The position numbers and the translations under genes are program-made. From assembly GCF_002994745.2 (NCBI RefSeq), contig NC_037094.1, positions 13,453,001-13,517,000 on the forward strand: a stretch of DNA of 64,000 nucleotides, read 5' to 3'. Below the pieces are notes generated by a model. It saw only the letters and a list, made by a program, of their open reading frames with translations. It did not search any database and had not been told where the DNA came from. This document shows, piece after piece, positions 1 through 9,965 of the stretch. Source of the stretch: Rosa chinensis. Its lineage: Eukaryota; Streptophyta; Magnoliopsida; Rosales; Rosaceae. Each line of letters starts with the position of its first letter. Positions within the stretch are counted from its first letter, which is position 1.

Positions 1-94
1 TTAATCAATGTCATTCATGAACATCCAATCATCAAACACAAGACCAATAGAAACACCAAAAAAATGAGCAGACATAACAGAATCGAACTCTTAC

Positions 95-351
95 TCGAGT
101 GTTTCCATCAGCTCCGCCTGTCAAACCATCCTTATTTTCTTCGAAACTGCACGCAAAACGTAACATGTAGTGCACAAACATCATAGTGCACAATCTCAAA
201 CATTGAATGCAACTTGAATCAACTCTAGCTCCACATACCTCTTGGATGCCTCAAGAACTGGGTGCCCAGAATTTCCCTTGGAACTTACATATGCAATTGG
301 TACTGCATGCCCATCCAATCCCTTGAACTTCTTTGTTACATCTTGGTCCAT
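95..351 (-). CDS. Partial paralogue of the CRF fusion gene: one repeat exon plus linker exon
   Basis: Two coding exons are visible on the minus strand. Exon 1 runs from an ATG at 351 to 239 (113 nt, ending in phase 2 before GTATGT) and starts MDQDVTKKFKGLDGHAVP. An in-frame TGA lies upstream of that ATG. Exon 2 runs 146 to 95 (52 nt, ending in phase 0 before GTAAGA) and reads SFEENKDGLTGGADGNTR. These match, in order, length class and phase, exon 1 (113 nt) and exon 7 (49 nt) of the fusion gene at 12841-9966, but the five repeat exons in between are absent. The AP2/CRF exon, if present, lies beyond the left edge of the window. The function of this N-terminal region is not recognised. Splice sites are read by eye. 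Confidence 0.6.
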
Positions 352-875
352 ATTGCCCTCGAAAAAACTGTCAAATTCACATTCAGCTCAATCAATGTCT
401 TAGTGCAGCTACATTTGCAGAATGAAAAACCCAACAACCAGAAATTAATCCCTCCTTTGCCTTTTCAACTCAATGTTTCACAACAAAGACACACATCAAC
501 AATTTGAAGCTTTCATCATCCACAAGCCAAAAATTTCTAGACTTTAACCATTTACCGTCACCCAAATCCGTTTCTGACAGAACAAAATTCATCTTCTACG
601 GTTAATTTCGGGGTTAAATTTCTGTTTTTGTTTTTTTTTTTTACCCTAATCTGCATCCGAGAATTCAAAGATGGAGAAAAGATTTCCAGTTTTAGATTCC
701 AAGCTGTAACGATTTACGCCTCGAAATCAAATCAGAACAAACAAAAATTACCGTACCGGGATCTTCAAATTTCCCGCCTTTAATTACCTGGGTTTGGAAA
801 TTTCCGGGGACAAAGGGGGGGGGGTTTCTTGTGGAGGAGAACGACGTCGTAAAAGAGGCGGGGAAGGTGTTGGAT
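352..875 (-). other. Leader and upstream region of the left-edge paralogue
   Basis: This stretch holds no convincing coding sequence. A donor-like CCCAG|GTAATT near 790 on the minus strand fits a 5' untranslated exon, as in the paralogue near 13.58 kb. The region is therefore probably leader, first intron and promoter. A G-rich run lies near 816-826. Confidence 0.35.
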
Positions 876-1287
876 TCAGTGTTGAGATGTCGACAGGGGA
901 TAACGGCGGTGAAGGTTGAAAACTGAAATAACGTGATTGGTGTAGAGGAGGATCAATGTGGCTCCCTTCTTTTCAGCCATACACGTGTAAAAAAGTCTCC
1001 ACTTCTTTTTTTGGGTGAAGAAGAATTGTATGTTACGGAAGAGATAATACAACATTAAAATAGTGAATAAGTTAATCCAATGAGAGTCGTCAGTTTCCCC
1101 AATCAGATAATACAACATTAAAATAGTGAATAAGTTAATTCTTGTAACAATATATTATGGCCAATTTTTATTTTTTATTTTTTTAAACACGAGATCATGG
1201 TCAATTACTAAACATAACTTGTTTATTAAAAAAATTCCGATAGATCATGTAAGGTAGACAAAAATAAAATTCTTTAACAACGACAAA

Positions 1288-2767
1288 CTCGAGATGGTGG
1301 TCCTTGGTTCTATCGCAACACGATGCTTGTTGTGGGAGACTATGATGGGCTTTGCCCACCGGAGATGGTGGCTTTGAATATGATGGAGACATGGGTGGTG
1401 GTGCGGGGTCTTCCTCTTGCCCTGCGGAACAAGGTAGCGCTCAACATGGTTAGGATGGATCTGACAGCCCTGAAAAGGAAAGAAAAAGAGCAGAGAATAA
1501 AGGTCGTGTTTGATGTTCGCCGCCGTATTCGATCCTGAAAAGTTGTTGAATTTTCTCCGGTGGTGCGACCGGAGTTAACTTTCATATATGAGAAGGTTAA
1601 GGGCTATTGTCGTGATTGTGGTTTGTTTATCCATGATGCGATGGGCTGTGATACAACATTGATCAAAGAAAAGGAGGAGCTTTTGGCAAGGGAATCAGTG
1701 GCGGCTATGAAGGGTCTGTCATTGACTGTGGTTAAGGCCGTGGGTGTTTCTGTGATGCAGATGGAGTCAGGACAGGGCGGTACTGATCTGGTTTGTTTGG
1801 AGGCTGGATCGGCTTCGGAGGGTCAGGGTGTTGGGACTTTACGGACTAGGAGGGAAGCTAGAGCTTGAGTGTCCATTGGTGTCTTGCGTTCCAAGATGAT
1901 AGGAAGATAGCTGGTGATGGAGCCGGTCCTGCAACAGTTGAAGACTCATGATCCTTTGCTTTTCATTCCGCCGGATATGGGGTCGAAAACATTGGCTTTG
2001 AGTCCAGTAATGAAAGGGAGCGGGAAAGAGAATATTTGTGTGGAATTCTCTTCCATGCAGGCGATGTCAAATGGGAGAAAAAGAAAGGCTAGGTCAACGT
2101 TGAGCAGGTTTGGAAAGAAGCTCTTAGCACTTTCAGACTCATCGTTGGAGGTTGGAGAGAATACTTCCTTGGTTGTGCAACACAAAAATGGAAAACTACT
2201 AGTCTCACCTAGGAAGAAGAAGATTGGGCATCCGAAGGGAAGCAAAAATAAGGTTAAAAATACAGAGGACCAGGAAGAGAATAAGATTCGCAAGTATAAG
2301 AGGAGGGGAAAAGATTTGTGTTTTGACTTAACTTTGGAAGCATTAGCTGTCGCTGCTGAGGATGTGACTGGGCATGGAATCATGCAAACAGAAGAGGATG
2401 CGGCGGCTCCAATTGTGGAGTCTCCGGTTGTAGAGGGAGTGGTTGCGGCGGCTCCAATTGTGGAGTCTCCAATTTCACCTTCTACCAGTAGTTTAATTTA
2501 ATTTTGTTTTGGGTCGCAAAAACCAGAGCCTTAGTTGTTTCCCTTTTATGCATGCTTCGAGGTTTCTTGGTTTTTGTTAGAATAATGGTGTGTGGATTTC
2601 CTAAAAGGTGGGTGTACTAAAGATTTTTTGGGATTTTATTCTTCTAGAATAAGGTGTCAGGAGGTTCTAAGGAACGATTGCTTTCTGTCGACCCCATAGG
2701 GGTGTTTCGTTTTTGTACTGCTCGCTAAATCTAATGAAAGGGCTGACCTATTTCGTTCAAAAAAAAA
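1288..2767 (+). mobile_element. Short non-LTR retroelement carrying only an ORF1-like gene
   Basis: A 1.48-kb insertion ends in a poly(A) tract at about 2759-2769. It is bracketed by the 9-bp direct repeat AACGACAAA at 1279-1287 and 2768-2776, the signature of target-primed reverse transcription. The body encodes an ORF1/gag-like zinc-knuckle protein followed directly by a roughly 260-bp 3' UTR and the tail. No reverse transcriptase is present. It is either a LINE lacking ORF2 or a retroposed ORF1 transcript. Confidence 0.75.
1323..2501 (+). pseudogene. Broken LINE ORF1 (DUF4283-like region and zinc knuckle)
   Basis: One reading frame runs through the whole segment and is broken only by stops at 1536-1538, 1866-1868 and 1908-1910. 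The N-terminal part (TWVVVRGLPLALRNK, then FDVRRRIR) resembles the DUF4283 domain of plant LINE ORF1 proteins. It is followed by a CX2CX4HX4C knuckle, CRDCGLFIHDAMGC, near 1605-1650. The C-terminal third is lysine-rich and basic (KKKIGHPKGSKNKVK), as expected of a nucleic-acid-binding tail. The few breaks suggest a fairly young insertion. No start codon is certain, because the 5' end is probably truncated. Confidence 0.7.
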
Positions 2768-2905
2768 AACGACAAATTTCAAGTAATTACGACCATTTTG
2801 TGCTTCATTTGCAAATCATGTAGATTGTTATAATGATTAAGATATTAGCATCCATGTAGCCTAATAGTAAATCAGTTAATTTGGTCAATTCATCATTTAT
2901 ATTTG

Positions 2906-3165
2906 TTAGAGCAAGTTCACCCGTTGGGTCACCTACTATTCACTGCTTTTTAGTGTATATTTTCATTCTCTGGGTCACGAAATACACTGTGCCCGTGACC
3001 CAAGGCACAAAATACACTGTGCAGGTCACTATGGTGACCCAGAACACTGTACAGGGTGACCTAAGACACGAAATACACTGTGCTCGTGACCCAGAGGGTG
3101 AAATTAACACTAAAAAGCAGTGAATAGTGGGTGACTTGGTGACCCAACATGTGAACTTGCTCTTA
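2906..3165. mobile_element. Tourist-like (PIF/Harbinger) MITE
   Basis: Terminal inverted repeats of about 45 bp begin GAGCAAGTTCACCCGTTGGG at 2909 and end in the complement at 3162. Both ends are flanked by TTA (2906-2908 and 3163-3165), the usual PIF/Harbinger target duplication. The interior repeats a motif around AATACACTGTG several times. There is no coding capacity. Confidence 0.75.
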
Positions 3166-3369
3166 GACGGCTATTAATTCAATTTAACCTTACACAATCT
3201 ATTTATGAAATAGATTATACGGGTTTGAATTGTGTTTCCCATTTTAATAAGGTTATATTTTATGAAACAATATACATGGACCGGATTTGAGCTGTATATT
3301 CAACATTGACGCTCCCAATGTGTATTGGAATCCGAGTCCTACCCTAGCACTTACGGAGAGCACATATAA

Positions 3370-3508
3370 ACATGGTTTCTTTGGCAGCTTGTAATTTCTG
3401 GCTCTCTATTCGGTGTACCCCTAATTTGCTTTAGCTCTGCTCCATTCTTTTCTCCTTTAGTTTTGAGTTTTGATCAAGTTTTCAACAGTACGGAAATTTT
3501 GCTCTTCA
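3370..3508 (+). promoter_or_regulatory. Putative core promoter and leader of the F-box gene
   Basis: A TATA-like ACATATAAAC lies near 3361-3371, about 140 bp upstream of the chosen ATG at 3509. An upstream in-frame ATG at 3470 is also possible. Call based on spacing and motif only. Confidence 0.35.
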
Positions 3509-4075
3509 ATGGAACCGAGGTCCAAAAAAAGGAAGTGTTTGACGGCTAACTGGTTGGATCTTCCTCAAGAGCTTCTTCTGTCCATCACCAGACGCATTTG
3601 TTCAGTGCAAGACTTTGTTACTTTTGGTGCGGTTTGTAAAACATGGAGTCGTGCCTCCACCAAAGAAAACTTTCTTGGTGGATTAACACATGAAGTTCCA
3701 TTCCTTGTGCTACCGGATTATTCATCAGAGAATGAGGAGAAGGCCGATTATACTACTCCCAAGCTCAAGTACTGCTACAACCTTACAAAAGGCAAGTTTT
3801 GCAGACTTAATTTGAATGTACCGAAAACTCCGATTGAACTTCATCGACTACTAATGTGGTCATCCTGTCGTTCTTCTTTCTCTATAGAGACCTCAGACTA
3901 CTCTAGATGTAAGGCTAATTGCATATACTTCACGACTGATCAAATGGCTACCCAACAATGTGGTGTATTTAGTATGAAAGATAGAAAAGTCAAGCCACTC
4001 TTACAGAAGTTTCCTAGTTTCTTGAAACCATATATATGGATTCAGCCGAGTTTCTATGGAGCTTCCCTTCCCTAA
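3509..4075 (+). CDS. F-box protein with shortened DUF295-type C-terminus
   Basis: The reading frame gives 188 aa from MEPRSKKRKC (201 aa from the upstream ATG at 3470). An F-box occupies about residues 15-50, with WLDLPQELLLSITRRI and the following FGAVCKTWSRAS. F-box proteins bind SKP1 and select substrates for SCF ubiquitin ligases. The end of the protein (NCIYFTTD, then GVFSMKDRKVKPLL and FLKPYIWIQPS) is the usual C-terminus of plant DUF295 F-box proteins. Family members are usually about 350-400 aa, and the central DUF295 part is missing here: the text jumps from LNLNVPKTPIELHRLL to the C-terminal block. No frameshift is seen. It is a single-exon gene, internally deleted and perhaps non-functional. 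Confidence 0.7.
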   Translation: MEPRSKKRKCLTANWLDLPQELLLSITRRICSVQDFVTFGAVCKTWSRASTKENFLGGLTHEVPFLVLPDYSSENEEKADYTTPKLKYCYNLTKGKFCRLNLNVPKTPIELHRLLMWSSCRSSFSIETSDYSRCKANCIYFTTDQMATQQCGVFSMKDRKVKPLLQKFPSFLKPYIWIQPSFYGASLP

Positions 4076-4932
4076 TTGCCACCATTAATCAAACAGCCTG
4101 AAGCCACATTGATATTGCCTTCACTAAACCAAAATTAATGCTTATTATCTTACTGCAACTGGAAGATCTCAACTGATTAATATGCTATATATTCGAGTTT
4201 CATCGACTTGATCACGGTGTAGTCCTGAATCCTGGGCTTTCTTTGTAGCGTGTTCCCCATCGATCCAACCAAAGAAAAGAAAAAAAAAAGAGAGGTTAAA
4301 GCACTCTTAAGAGACATAGAGTAAGCTACTTACTAAATTGTAGGCTTGTTGCCATGCATACCAATTACCTGGTAATTAAATGAGATCTTAGACCTTTAAT
4401 TATTTTAGTTTTGTTAGGGTACAATTTAGGGTTAAACATGATTGAAATCTTGAAATTCATCATGATATGATTCTTTACTGGCAATTAAACATCTCACCGC
4501 AAAGCAGTAGAATTGGGTATGCAAAGTTTAGAGTTTATTGATAGCATGTTCTACGTCTCACACCTGCTCCATCTAGACCCCTAGTTGTGTGTGTAGGCAA
4601 GGACATCCAAATCAACAACCTAAAAATCACATGAATGTTGATCGAAAGGCAAGCTACCTAGGCTTGGCAAGCAAACTAGTAACAAGTAACATTTAGAAAG
4701 TTATGGAAAGCGTATCAAATTAATTATAACGAGAACAACTCATCCAGATGCAGTGCCTAATTAACGAGAACAATTCTATATTGCAACTTCTGATCGAGTT
4801 TTGGTTCTTCTGATCTAGCCGGTTTGGTACTTGCGCCTTGGAATTCTTGGTCGTCCAGAAGAGGAGGCAGAGGCCAAGCCATAGTCAGCACATAAGCCTT
4901 CAACATCCACCGGAAAACTGACATTATCACAT

Positions 4933-4935
<3 letters not shown>
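4076..4935. other. Intergenic, no supported gene
   Basis: AT-rich sequence between the F-box gene and the inserted LINE fragment. I see no open frame, RNA gene or clear repeat in it. Confidence 0.5.
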
Positions 4936-4936
<1 letters not shown>

Positions 4937-4972
<36 letters not shown>

Positions 4973-6100
4973 AATAAGGGATTAGGCGATATTAGCTCCT
5001 CGGAGTCAAACGATGTAGGGAACAAGTCCCACCCTCAATCCCGAAGGAGAGGGGTTTGCCACACTCTGGGAACCCACCGCCCGTCCCCCTATTATTATTT
5101 CATTAATAACATAAAAAAGAAAATACAACCTAAAGAAGGGGGGGACATAAACCTTACCCCAAAAGCTAGAAAGAAAGTCAAAAGGAAGTGAAAAGATTGA
5201 AGCAGAATCTCAAATTAACCCAACTTCCAACTATTAAAACAAGCCCAACACCAACCCATGCAAGAAAGAGAGTTAAACATGGCGAAGGTAAGGGAATCCC
5301 AAATCATCCATAAGAAGATAAGGAGATATATTAGGCGGGGGAGAAACATGCCATACCAAAGATGGAGAAAGTAAGCCCATGTTTGTCATTCTATCAGCCA
5401 CCGTATTTCCTTCCCGAAGAATATGGGAACAATGAAAGGTCATTGCTCTAATACGTGCTAAGCAAGTAAGCCATGCAATTCGTAGCGGCCAAGGTGGAAC
5501 AAAAGATGAGGATTTGATGCATGCAATAACACTAGTCGAATCACATTCAAGCCAGAGGCATCGCCAACCATACTGGAAGGCATATTCAATCCCAATGATC
5601 ACACCCATAAGCTCTGCGTAGAAGGCAGATTTGTGTCCCAATCCTTGACAGTAACCGCCAATGTAATGACCATGGGTGTCACGAAACACACCACCACAAG
5701 CTGCAGGTCCTGGATTACCCTTTGCAAGACCATCAGTATTCAACTTAATCCAAGGAAAAATTGGAGGGTGCCAGAGAACTAACCGCGGCGCCACTCGATT
5801 TTTAGGAATAGGCTGAATACCCAACCCAACCAACAACTGAGTGTCAACCAAACCATTCGAATAACCTGGCATGTAAGGAGCAGCAAAGCGAAGCCAAGCC
5901 TTGAGAGAGCTGAAAATTCGCATGAGGGAAGGACGCTTGTCCTCAAATCTAAGCTTATTGCGAGCTTTCCATATAGCCATAAGAGCATAGAGACAACTAG
6001 TAAGCCAAATATTTTTCAGTTGGGGAGAGAAAGACTTGCCAATAATGGAGGTAAATAACCCACCAATAGTGCCACTAGTCGGTAAGAAAGTCCCATAAAC
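4937..6100 (-). mobile_element. 5'-truncated LINE (3' end with RNase H domain)
   Basis: A run of about 33 T at 4938-4971 is the poly(A) tail of a minus-strand LINE. Coding sequence for the C-terminal part of its ORF2 follows and ends before about 6100. The heptamer CATAAAC occurs just outside the tail (4930-4936) and near the other end (6094-6100) and may be the target duplication; at 7 bp it is weak evidence. Most of the reverse transcriptase is missing. Confidence 0.7.
5273..6090 (-). pseudogene. LINE ORF2 C-terminus: RNase H-like (RVT_3) domain
   Basis: An open frame of at least 235 aa encodes the region after the reverse transcriptase in plant L1-like ORF2. It starts with the usual linker around LMAIWKARNKLRFED. 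The RNase H fold follows with its acidic residues: the first Asp in KLNTDGLAKGNPGP, the Glu in AFYAELMGVI, an Asp in LECDSTSVIA, and REGNTVADRM near the end. In the complete element this domain removes RNA from the cDNA hybrid. Reading upstream, the frame continues to about 6086 and then meets stops. Only the RNase H part is intact and no promoter is evident, so I treat it as transposon debris. Confidence 0.75.
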
Positions 6101-6600
6101 TTCTTTCTAAAGAAATTCCATTCGGAATTATATGTCCAACAGCTGAACAGCCCAAGGTCCGTACCCAACAAAAACAAGGGTCAAGGCTGGCCGGAATTTG
6201 AGAAACAAATCTCCTAAAAAATTAAGGATCCGAATGGTTAGCAGAGATATTTAATTCTTTGTCAATTATAGAGCACAAGTGATTTACCCACATCTAGTTT
6301 GGAAACTGCCTGCTATGTATTCATGGTTTAAGCAGGAGTACTGCTCTTCTTTGGTTTCTATAAACAGATTGCAGGGTTTACTGTTTACTTGGCGGGCAAG
6401 TTGAGCTAGGGAATTATAGGTTGTAGTGCCTCGTACGTAGTTTTGATAAACCTCACAAAATTAGAACTCTTATATCAACTTGGAAATAAATTCATGTCCT
6501 AGTGAAGAGGGTTTTCCAAATGACCCCACGTTCAAAGCAGAAGAAATTAGGGCCCTTGACACCAAACAGATCTGCTTAATCGCCGTGTGCCACAGCAAAC
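6101..6600. other. Intergenic, possible LINE remnant
   Basis: No open frame of note. The first 130 bp may still be decayed LINE ORF2 read on the minus strand, but stops in every frame make this uncertain. Confidence 0.3.
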
Positions 6601-7185
6601 ATGAATAATCTCACCTTATACTGTGCTTTTGCTGCTTCTGCCGCCGGAGCTATCTTGAACCTTTTTCGCAAGTACACTTTTAACACCCCTACAGGACTCA
6701 TGGCCTTGTTACTCTACACCCCTCCTCATCATGAGTAAACGAGGGTTTCCCTACTCATGGCTGTTGCTGCCTCGGTGGGGGCCGAATTCAGTCTTTACTT
6801 CATTGTGTTCATCACTTCAGCTGATCTAACTAGTAGGGTTACGTACATTCCTGTTCTTTATATCGGAATCATCACCTTGGCTTATGCTTGTATGAGCATT
6901 TTCGTTCTTTGCCGAGGAGCCTGTGATATGGTTGCGAAGCGCAGAGAAGACCTCTTCAATGCTCTTGGTCAGTTTTTTTGCGCTTATTTGCGTCAGGGTG
7001 TGATCGGGGTCCTCATGTCTGAGTGCTGCTTCAAACCTGACGCTTCTTACGAGACCCTTATCGTCAACATTGTTCTCGTTTTAGTCATTCAAATGATTAT
7101 GAACTTTGTGGATTCGATGGTGGGGAAGAAGAATCAGAAGATTAAGGAGGAGTCGAGTTATCTGGTTGCATCCATAGTTTGCTGA
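6601..7185 (+). pseudogene. Multi-pass membrane protein gene with an in-frame stop
   Basis: A frame starting MNNLTLYCAFAASAAGA at 6601 stays open to 7185 except for a single TAA at 6736-6738 (codon 46). A second ATG in the same frame at 6757 begins MAVAASVGAEFSLYF and yields 142 aa. Hydrophobic stretches are seen at the N-terminus, around TGLMALLLY, over the second start, at YIPVLYIGIITLAYACMSIF and at LIVNIVLVLVIQMIMNFV, so about four or five membrane spans are likely. The C-terminus is basic and cytosolic-looking (GKKNQKIKEE). I do not recognise the family. The stop may be a nonsense mutation, or translation may start at 6757; the hydrophobic frame on both sides favours a once-single gene. 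Confidence 0.5.
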
Positions 7186-7669
7186 CGAATCCTTTTCTTT
7201 TCTTTTTTCCTACCAATGTTTTCTTATCTCGAGCGGCATGGCACGCCTGTAAACAATAAACTCCTTAAGGAACCGAGTTGTTCTTACCACTTATGTTAAG
7301 CGTGTCCTGTTTTACAATCCCAATAACATGATAAATGAACCGGCCAATTATATAATAAAAGCTCCACCGGTTCAATGGATTTTATAGTCATATTCTCATC
7401 TTAACCAAAACTAATACTGGGCACAAAATATATCCTATCAGATTTCTAACCAACATTCTGCCATGCTTTCAACTTTGTGGTTACCATAAAACAACAGAAA
7501 CAAAGAAATGTAAATATTTCAGTCATTCCATAGTCTCTAGTGGAATTTACTAATTGATGTACTCTGACATGTGCATGTAATATATATAAAGGAATTCATA
7601 ATCAATATATATACATATACTCAATAATACATAAGACATGAGTCCTGACTTTCAGCATCCTTGAGGGTA
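7186..7669. other. Intergenic, no supported gene
   Basis: AT-rich spacer with a short (AT)-rich microsatellite near 7580-7620. Nothing else is recognisable. Confidence 0.4.
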
Positions 7670-9930
7670 AAGCTTCTGAGATAACCTATCAATTCAACAT
7701 CCACTCTTCAATACAGTTTTCAGCAGAAAACCAAAAGTCCAAAACCCTTAAGTACTGCTTCGATCATCCTGTGGAAAGGAAAGACATTGAAGGCAATTTG
7801 TAAATAATTGGCCTTCCCTCTGTATCTGTTGCGCTACTTCTGAGGCAAGTTAGATCAGACAATTGCACATAATATTGCTCCTGAAATGAGAGACATATAT
7901 TAAAATCATCAAACTCATCATCAACAATAAACTACGACAGCGAGGAAAAGAACGAATCATCTTGAATGAGTTCTTAAGTATCGATCACTATATCTTTATT
8001 TGTCCTTGGCCTCTTTTAATATCATTTTGATAAGATCCTCGGTTTTTTATTCATTTTGATAAAAGCAGCCAAATCATTTCCTTGCCCTTCTATTGATATT
8101 AATGAGTAATGACTTCAGGCTCAGGAAATCAGCAGCGGTGTTTTGTTTTATACTAACTGAACTTGAACAAAGGATTTAAAAGTAATAGTACTTAATAGTC
8201 CACTACATTCTCAGGAGGAACACCAGTTATTTTCCGAAAGAGCAAGTATTCATTACTACATTCTTAATGTCTTCAACATTCTCATTCAAACTCTCTTAAT
8301 TCATTATTACCTGTAGTTTTCTTCACTGTATATCTTCTGTAAAATTTGCATGTGTGAAGTGTCAGAAGATAGAAAAAAAAACAGACCTGAATTGAGGAGA
8401 AACAGAAACTTCCATTCATCAGTGTGCTTTATGTCAAGTCCAATAGACCATGGATCTGGCAGTAACATCATTGAGAGCAAACGTATGAAGAATTAAGAGA
8501 CCTGCAGACCAACAGAAGGCTGTCAACTGAATCCCACCATGGGGTTATCAACTGAGCTAGGAATGGTATACATTTCACCAGAAGCATGTCTAAGGCATCT
8601 GCATCAGACAAGACACTTAATTTGATTTGAGCCAAATGGAATGACCATATAGAAACTTGGGAATTGAAGTAGCAAAGAAACGAGCTATATTGAGAATAAC
8701 TCTACGTATATTAGGGCAACCACACTGTTATCTAACAATCAGATCATTGCTTGATTCATTATTCACAATGTGAAATAATGATTCTGTATATTCAGCTATT
8801 GGACAATAGGTATGGTGGAAAACTATAGGGTTCAAATTCTGAAACAATAAGCTACAGGTTATTCTGCAAAGTTCCATCAGTAAAGACATGGAAAAAATGA
8901 AATTAAAAAAAATTATCTCTGAAGTTATTTATTGTGATGCTACGAGTTCTAAGGTAGAAAATGACCAGTTCAGAGGACAATACCTATCCCATAAATTTTC
9001 CATTTTCTCAAAAGTTCAAACCACAATTAATTACCACAATGCGCACACTGACGAGTGGAAGGAAACAGATGACACTCCTTGATTATCATGCAAACACATT
9101 ACAATCTTTTTCTTTCTAGCAGATCAAACTAGTGATATGCAGGTACAAGTAGTGTCACAAAAACACAGAAGGACTACATACCAATATCGACTTGATCATG
9201 AATTCGTGACATCAAACTCAGCACCCTGGTAGTCGACAGCACATATAAAGAATGATTTCATCATTATGGAAGACTCCACTTGACCATCCTGTGAAAAAAT
9301 AAAAATAAAAAAGGAAAAAGAAAGAAGCACAGCGTGATCCAACATTGTCTGCTCCTTCAATGTCTGGCAATACTTTAAGCATATTGACTAATAGCACACA
9401 TGAGAAGAGCTTCTCCTTATCATTGATGACAAATTTAGAAGTTGAAGTATTAAATATGGAGGTAGATTGACTTATTTGGCTGCAAATAATATCTCCTTGT
9501 ATCTGTGTGTGTGTGTGTGTGTGTAAATATATAAATATGAAGCCAACTATTAATTAGGATGCCAATATAAGGTAGATTAGGCTCATTAGTCTCTACTATT
9601 GCTAAAACAGAATCTGGTATTTTTCAGAGTATATTCATTTATGTACTGTTCAATAAAAGTTTCAGATCTCGACAATCTGACATCACTACTCTAAAATCTA
9701 AAATTGCTAAAAAGGATTCATCAAATGGTTGAACATACAAGTGCAATGCAGTCTTTGGTCTGCCTACTTTCACCGTTGATTTTCCAGTCCCAAACTCCCA
9801 ACTGTGTCCATGGTTTTGGCTGCATGGTATATACTTAACCGTAGAGAAATCGTTGTCATAATTCTGAATCATCTTGACAGAACTCCTCCAATTACAAATT
9901 GCCATCTTCATTTGCCACCTGATCATATTG
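7670..9930 (-). pseudogene. Decayed second copy of the HPGT galactosyltransferase gene (3' half)
   Basis: This segment aligns by eye with the 3' half of the intact gene at 15662-18956, introns and 3' flank included. Recognisable remnants are an exon-5/6-like piece at about 9740-9930 (ESRQTKD preserved, frame broken), an exon-7-like piece at about 9190-9290 with a deletion across the VKVNDD region, an exon-10-like piece around 8560-8620 matching RHASGEMY, and an exon-11-like piece around 8410-8500. Exons 8 and 9 cannot be found. Downstream flank similarity continues to about 7.7 kb (matching about 14.95-15.3 kb). Frameshifts, stops and lost exons show it is dead. It lies directly 3' of the CRF fusion gene. 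Confidence 0.75.
9504..9524. repeat. (GT)n microsatellite
   Basis: About ten perfect GT units inside the decayed HPGT copy. Confidence 0.9.
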
Positions 9931-9965
9931 TACGATTAATTAACACAACCACATGGGAAAAATTC

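Noticed and set aside
1946..2383. 145-aa minus-strand frame
   Set aside because: Antisense shadow of the LINE ORF1 frame, which has the zinc knuckle and basic tail.
9639..9926. Open frame with a Walker A-like GTGKST motif
   Set aside because: It is the wrong frame of a decayed HPGT exon. The intact gene at 17400-17472 shows the same DNA reading SESRQTKD in the true frame.
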